From Bacteroidaceae bacterium (GTDB lineage: Bacteria; Bacteroidota; Bacteroidia; Bacteroidales; Bacteroidaceae), in NCBI GenBank assembly GCA_017469925.1, contig JAFUFK010000012.1, forward strand, positions 248,001 through 312,000: a stretch of DNA of 64,000 bases, given 5' to 3'. The notes beneath the pieces are model-generated. The model did no database searches and had not been told where the DNA came from. It saw only the letters and a list, made by a program, of their open reading frames with translations. Below are positions 62,490 to 64,000 of the stretch, in pieces; position 1 is the first letter of the stretch, and each line of letters starts with the position of its first letter. A program made the position numbers and the translations under genes.

Positions 62490-63275
62490 TCAAAGAACCT
62501 CCCTCTTGGCTTCATTCCATAGGTCGTCCATCTCGGTCAGTGTCATCTCCTTTAGGTTGCGGCCTTGTTCCTTTGCCTTCGCCTCGACGTAATTGAAGCG
62601 GTTGATGAACTTCTGGTTGGTGCGCTCGAGTGCATTGTCGGGGTTGATGTGGTAGAGCCGGGCCATGTTGATAAGGCTGAACATGTAGTCGCCAAACTCT
62701 TCTTCGCTATGTTGCAGGTCGCCCTTTTCTATCTCGGTACGTAGTTCACCCAGTTCCTCCTGTACTTTGTCCCAGACGTCTTCGCGCTGTTTCCAGTCGA
62801 AGCCGACGTTGCAGGCCTTCTCCTGTATGCGCTCGGCCTTGATGACGGAGGGTAGGGCAGCGGGTACGCCACCCAGTACGGTCTTGTTGCCTCCCTTCTC
62901 CTTTTGCTTGATGAGTTCCCACGACTTCAGCACGTCGCCTGCCGTCTCAGCCACCGCATCGCCATAGACATGGGGGTGGCGGAAGATGAGCTTGTCGCAC
63001 AACTTGTGGCACACGTCGGCAATGTCGAACTGGCCCTTCTCGTCGCCAATCTTGGCATAGAAGCAAACGTGCAGGAGTACGTCGCCCAGTTCCTTGCAGA
63101 TGTTCTGTACGTCGTCCTTTATCAGGGCATCGCAGAGCTCATAGGTTTCTTCGATTGTGTTCGGACGCAGGCTCTCGTTGGTCTGCTTCCTGTCCCACGG
63201 ACATTTCTCTCTCAGTTCGTCCAGCACGTCGAGCACCCGCCCGAATGCGGCCATCTTTTCTTCTCTTGTATGCAT
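62490..63275 (-). CDS. mazG: MazG-family nucleoside triphosphate pyrophosphohydrolase
   Basis: A 261-residue protein with two MazG domains. REKCPWDRKQTNESLRPNTI near residue 18 and the metal-binding helix EETYELCDALI near 39, then a second EEFGDYMFSLINMAR near 188, match E. coli MazG, which hydrolyses dNTPs and (p)ppGpp-like nucleotides. It faces left toward the sigma operon, from which it is separated by a large terminator. Confidence 0.94.
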   Translation of the reverse strand: MHTREEKMAAFGRVLDVLDELREKCPWDRKQTNESLRPNTIEETYELCDALIKDDVQNICKELGDVLLHVCFYAKIGDEKGQFDIADVCHKLCDKLIFRHPHVYGDAVAETAGDVLKSWELIKQKEKGGNKTVLGGVPAALPSVIKAERIQEKACNVGFDWKQREDVWDKVQEELGELRTEIEKGDLQHSEEEFGDYMFSLINMARLYHINPDNALERTNQKFINRFNYVEAKAKEQGRNLKEMTLTEMDDLWNEAKREVL

Positions 63276-63283
63276 AACGAGCG

Positions 63284-63321
63284 CAAAATTACGAATAATT
63301 CATAATTATTTCGTATCTTTG
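63284..63321. promoter_or_regulatory. Divergent -7 elements of mazG and valS
   Basis: TAATTTTG on the minus strand (63284-63291) and TATCTTTG on the plus strand (63314-63321) match TAnnTTTG. The -33 boxes are weak in both directions. Confidence 0.5.
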
Positions 63322-63343
63322 CACGAAATTTAATCATTTAACT

Positions 63344-64000
63344 ATGGAATTAGCAACGAAATACAGCCCTGCCGAGGTAGAAGGCAAGTGGTATCAGTAT
63401 TGGTTAGACCACAAACTGTTCAGTTCGAAACCCGATAATCGTGAACCTTACACCATTGTCATCCCACCCCCAAACGTGACTGGCGTGCTCCACATGGGAC
63501 ATGTCTTGAACGAAACGATTCAGGACATTCTGGTCCGTCACGCTCGCATGGAGGGAAAGAATGCCTGTTGGGTGCCTGGTACCGACCACGCCTCGATAGC
63601 CACCGAGGCAAAGGTGGTAAACCGGTTGGCCGAGCAGGGCATTAAGAAGACCGACCTCACCCGTGAGGAGTTCCTGAAGCATGCCTGGGCTTGGACCGAG
63701 GAACACGGAGGCATCATCCTGAAGCAGTTGAGAAAGTTAGGCTGCTCGTGCGACTGGGACCGTACGGCCTTCACGATGGACGAGAAACGTTCGGAAAGCG
63801 TTATCAAGGTCTTTTGCGACCTTTATCGCAAGGGCCTTATCTATCGCGGTGTGCGCATGGTCAACTGGGACCCCAAGGCCCTGACTGCCCTCTCGGACGA
63901 AGAGGTAATCTACAAGGAAGAGCACACGAAACTGTACTATATGAAGTATTACCTCGCCCCGGAAAATTTGGATATTCTGGAAAGTCCGGAACGTTTGGGC
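63344..64000 (+). CDS. valS: Valyl-tRNA synthetase (N-terminal part; runs off the window)
   Basis: The first 219 codons are present. [20 protein letters not shown] near residue 38 holds the class I HIGH motif (here HMGH), and [15 protein letters not shown] near 77 and [14 protein letters not shown] near 108 match ValRS. The enzyme charges tRNA-Val and edits mischarged threonine. The gene starts 22 bp after a good -7 element and is cut by the window edge. Confidence 0.94.
   Translation, partial: MELATKYSPAEVEGKWYQYWLDHKLFSSKPDNREPYTIVIPPPNVTGVLHMGHVLNETIQDILVRHARMEGKNACWVPGTDHASIATEAKVVNRLAEQGIKKTDLTREEFLKHAWAWTEEHGGIILKQLRKLGCSCDWDRTAFTMDEKRSESVIKVFCDLYRKGLIYRGVRMVNWDPKALTALSDEEVIYKEEHTKLYYMKYYLAPENLDILESPERLG

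Overview
The window is chromosomal DNA from a member of the Bacteroidales, most likely Prevotellaceae or a close relative. I infer this from the SusC/SusD pair, the HU-like proteins of the Bacteroidetes type, the tandem BspA-type (DUF285) surface proteins, the secreted proteins ending in a 'G-I/V-Y-I-x-D-G-K-K' tail, the lipoprotein-type LptC, the GldE/PpiD/CoaX gene order, and promoters of the Bacteroidetes form TTTG-N19/20-TAnnTTTG, which recur before many genes. Species cannot be named from the sequence. No rRNA, tRNA, CRISPR array, insertion sequence or prophage was seen.

Layout. 0-5.3 kb: a rightward run with a CstA-type carrier, a small outer-membrane barrel, a SemiSWEET, an NhaC-type antiporter, rsmG and a metallo-beta-lactamase-fold hydrolase. 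5.3-5.8 kb has no convincing gene but holds one copy of a dispersed 76-bp repeat and a nested inverted-repeat structure. 5.8-15.5 kb is an accessory leftward region: an HU-like protein, a decayed secreted-protein remnant, two unknown exported or membrane proteins, a methyltransferase, a formylglycine-enzyme-fold protein, two tandem BspA-like repeat proteins and a small acidic protein, preceded by a long leader that carries the second copy of the 76-bp repeat. 16-22.9 kb: epsC, a THUMP rRNA-type methyltransferase, a DPP4-like peptidase, purD and a membrane protein. 22.8-33.8 kb: ilvD facing left, then DUF2723, a polysaccharide deacetylase, queG, and ilvB-ilvN-acyl-ACP thioesterase-ilvC. 33.9-40.1 kb: a leftward envelope block coaX, outer-membrane protein, lptC, gldE-like, ppiD. 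40.2-50.2 kb: an HU-like regulator behind a striking double palindrome, a DUF4105 (Lnb-type) protein, a catalytically degenerate PafA-like protein, secA, a small conserved protein and an M6 metalloprotease. 50.3-57.6 kb: a lone SusC/SusD/lipoprotein operon. 57.6-64 kb: an AAA/DUF4143 ATPase, a mini secreted protein, an L,D-transpeptidase, an ECF sigma operon, mazG (leftward) and the start of valS.

How genes work together. ilvB, ilvN, ilvC and ilvD together make branched-chain amino acids. Lnb-type, LptC, the L,D-transpeptidase, SecA and PpiD serve envelope assembly. SusC/SusD and its partner lipoprotein form a nutrient importer of unknown substrate. The sigma factor, the short membrane protein and the Spy-like protein look like an envelope-stress unit.

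The most interesting parts are non-coding: two copies of an approximately 76-bp element, each about 80 bp downstream of a leftward promoter; a nested hairpin at 5500-5616; two abutting 20-bp palindromes before the HU-like gene; three 22-bp palindromic repeats before the susC operon; and a stem that would bury the start codon of the formylglycine-enzyme-like gene. The leftward surface-protein cluster at 6.4-15.5 kb is the best candidate for an undescribed gene system.
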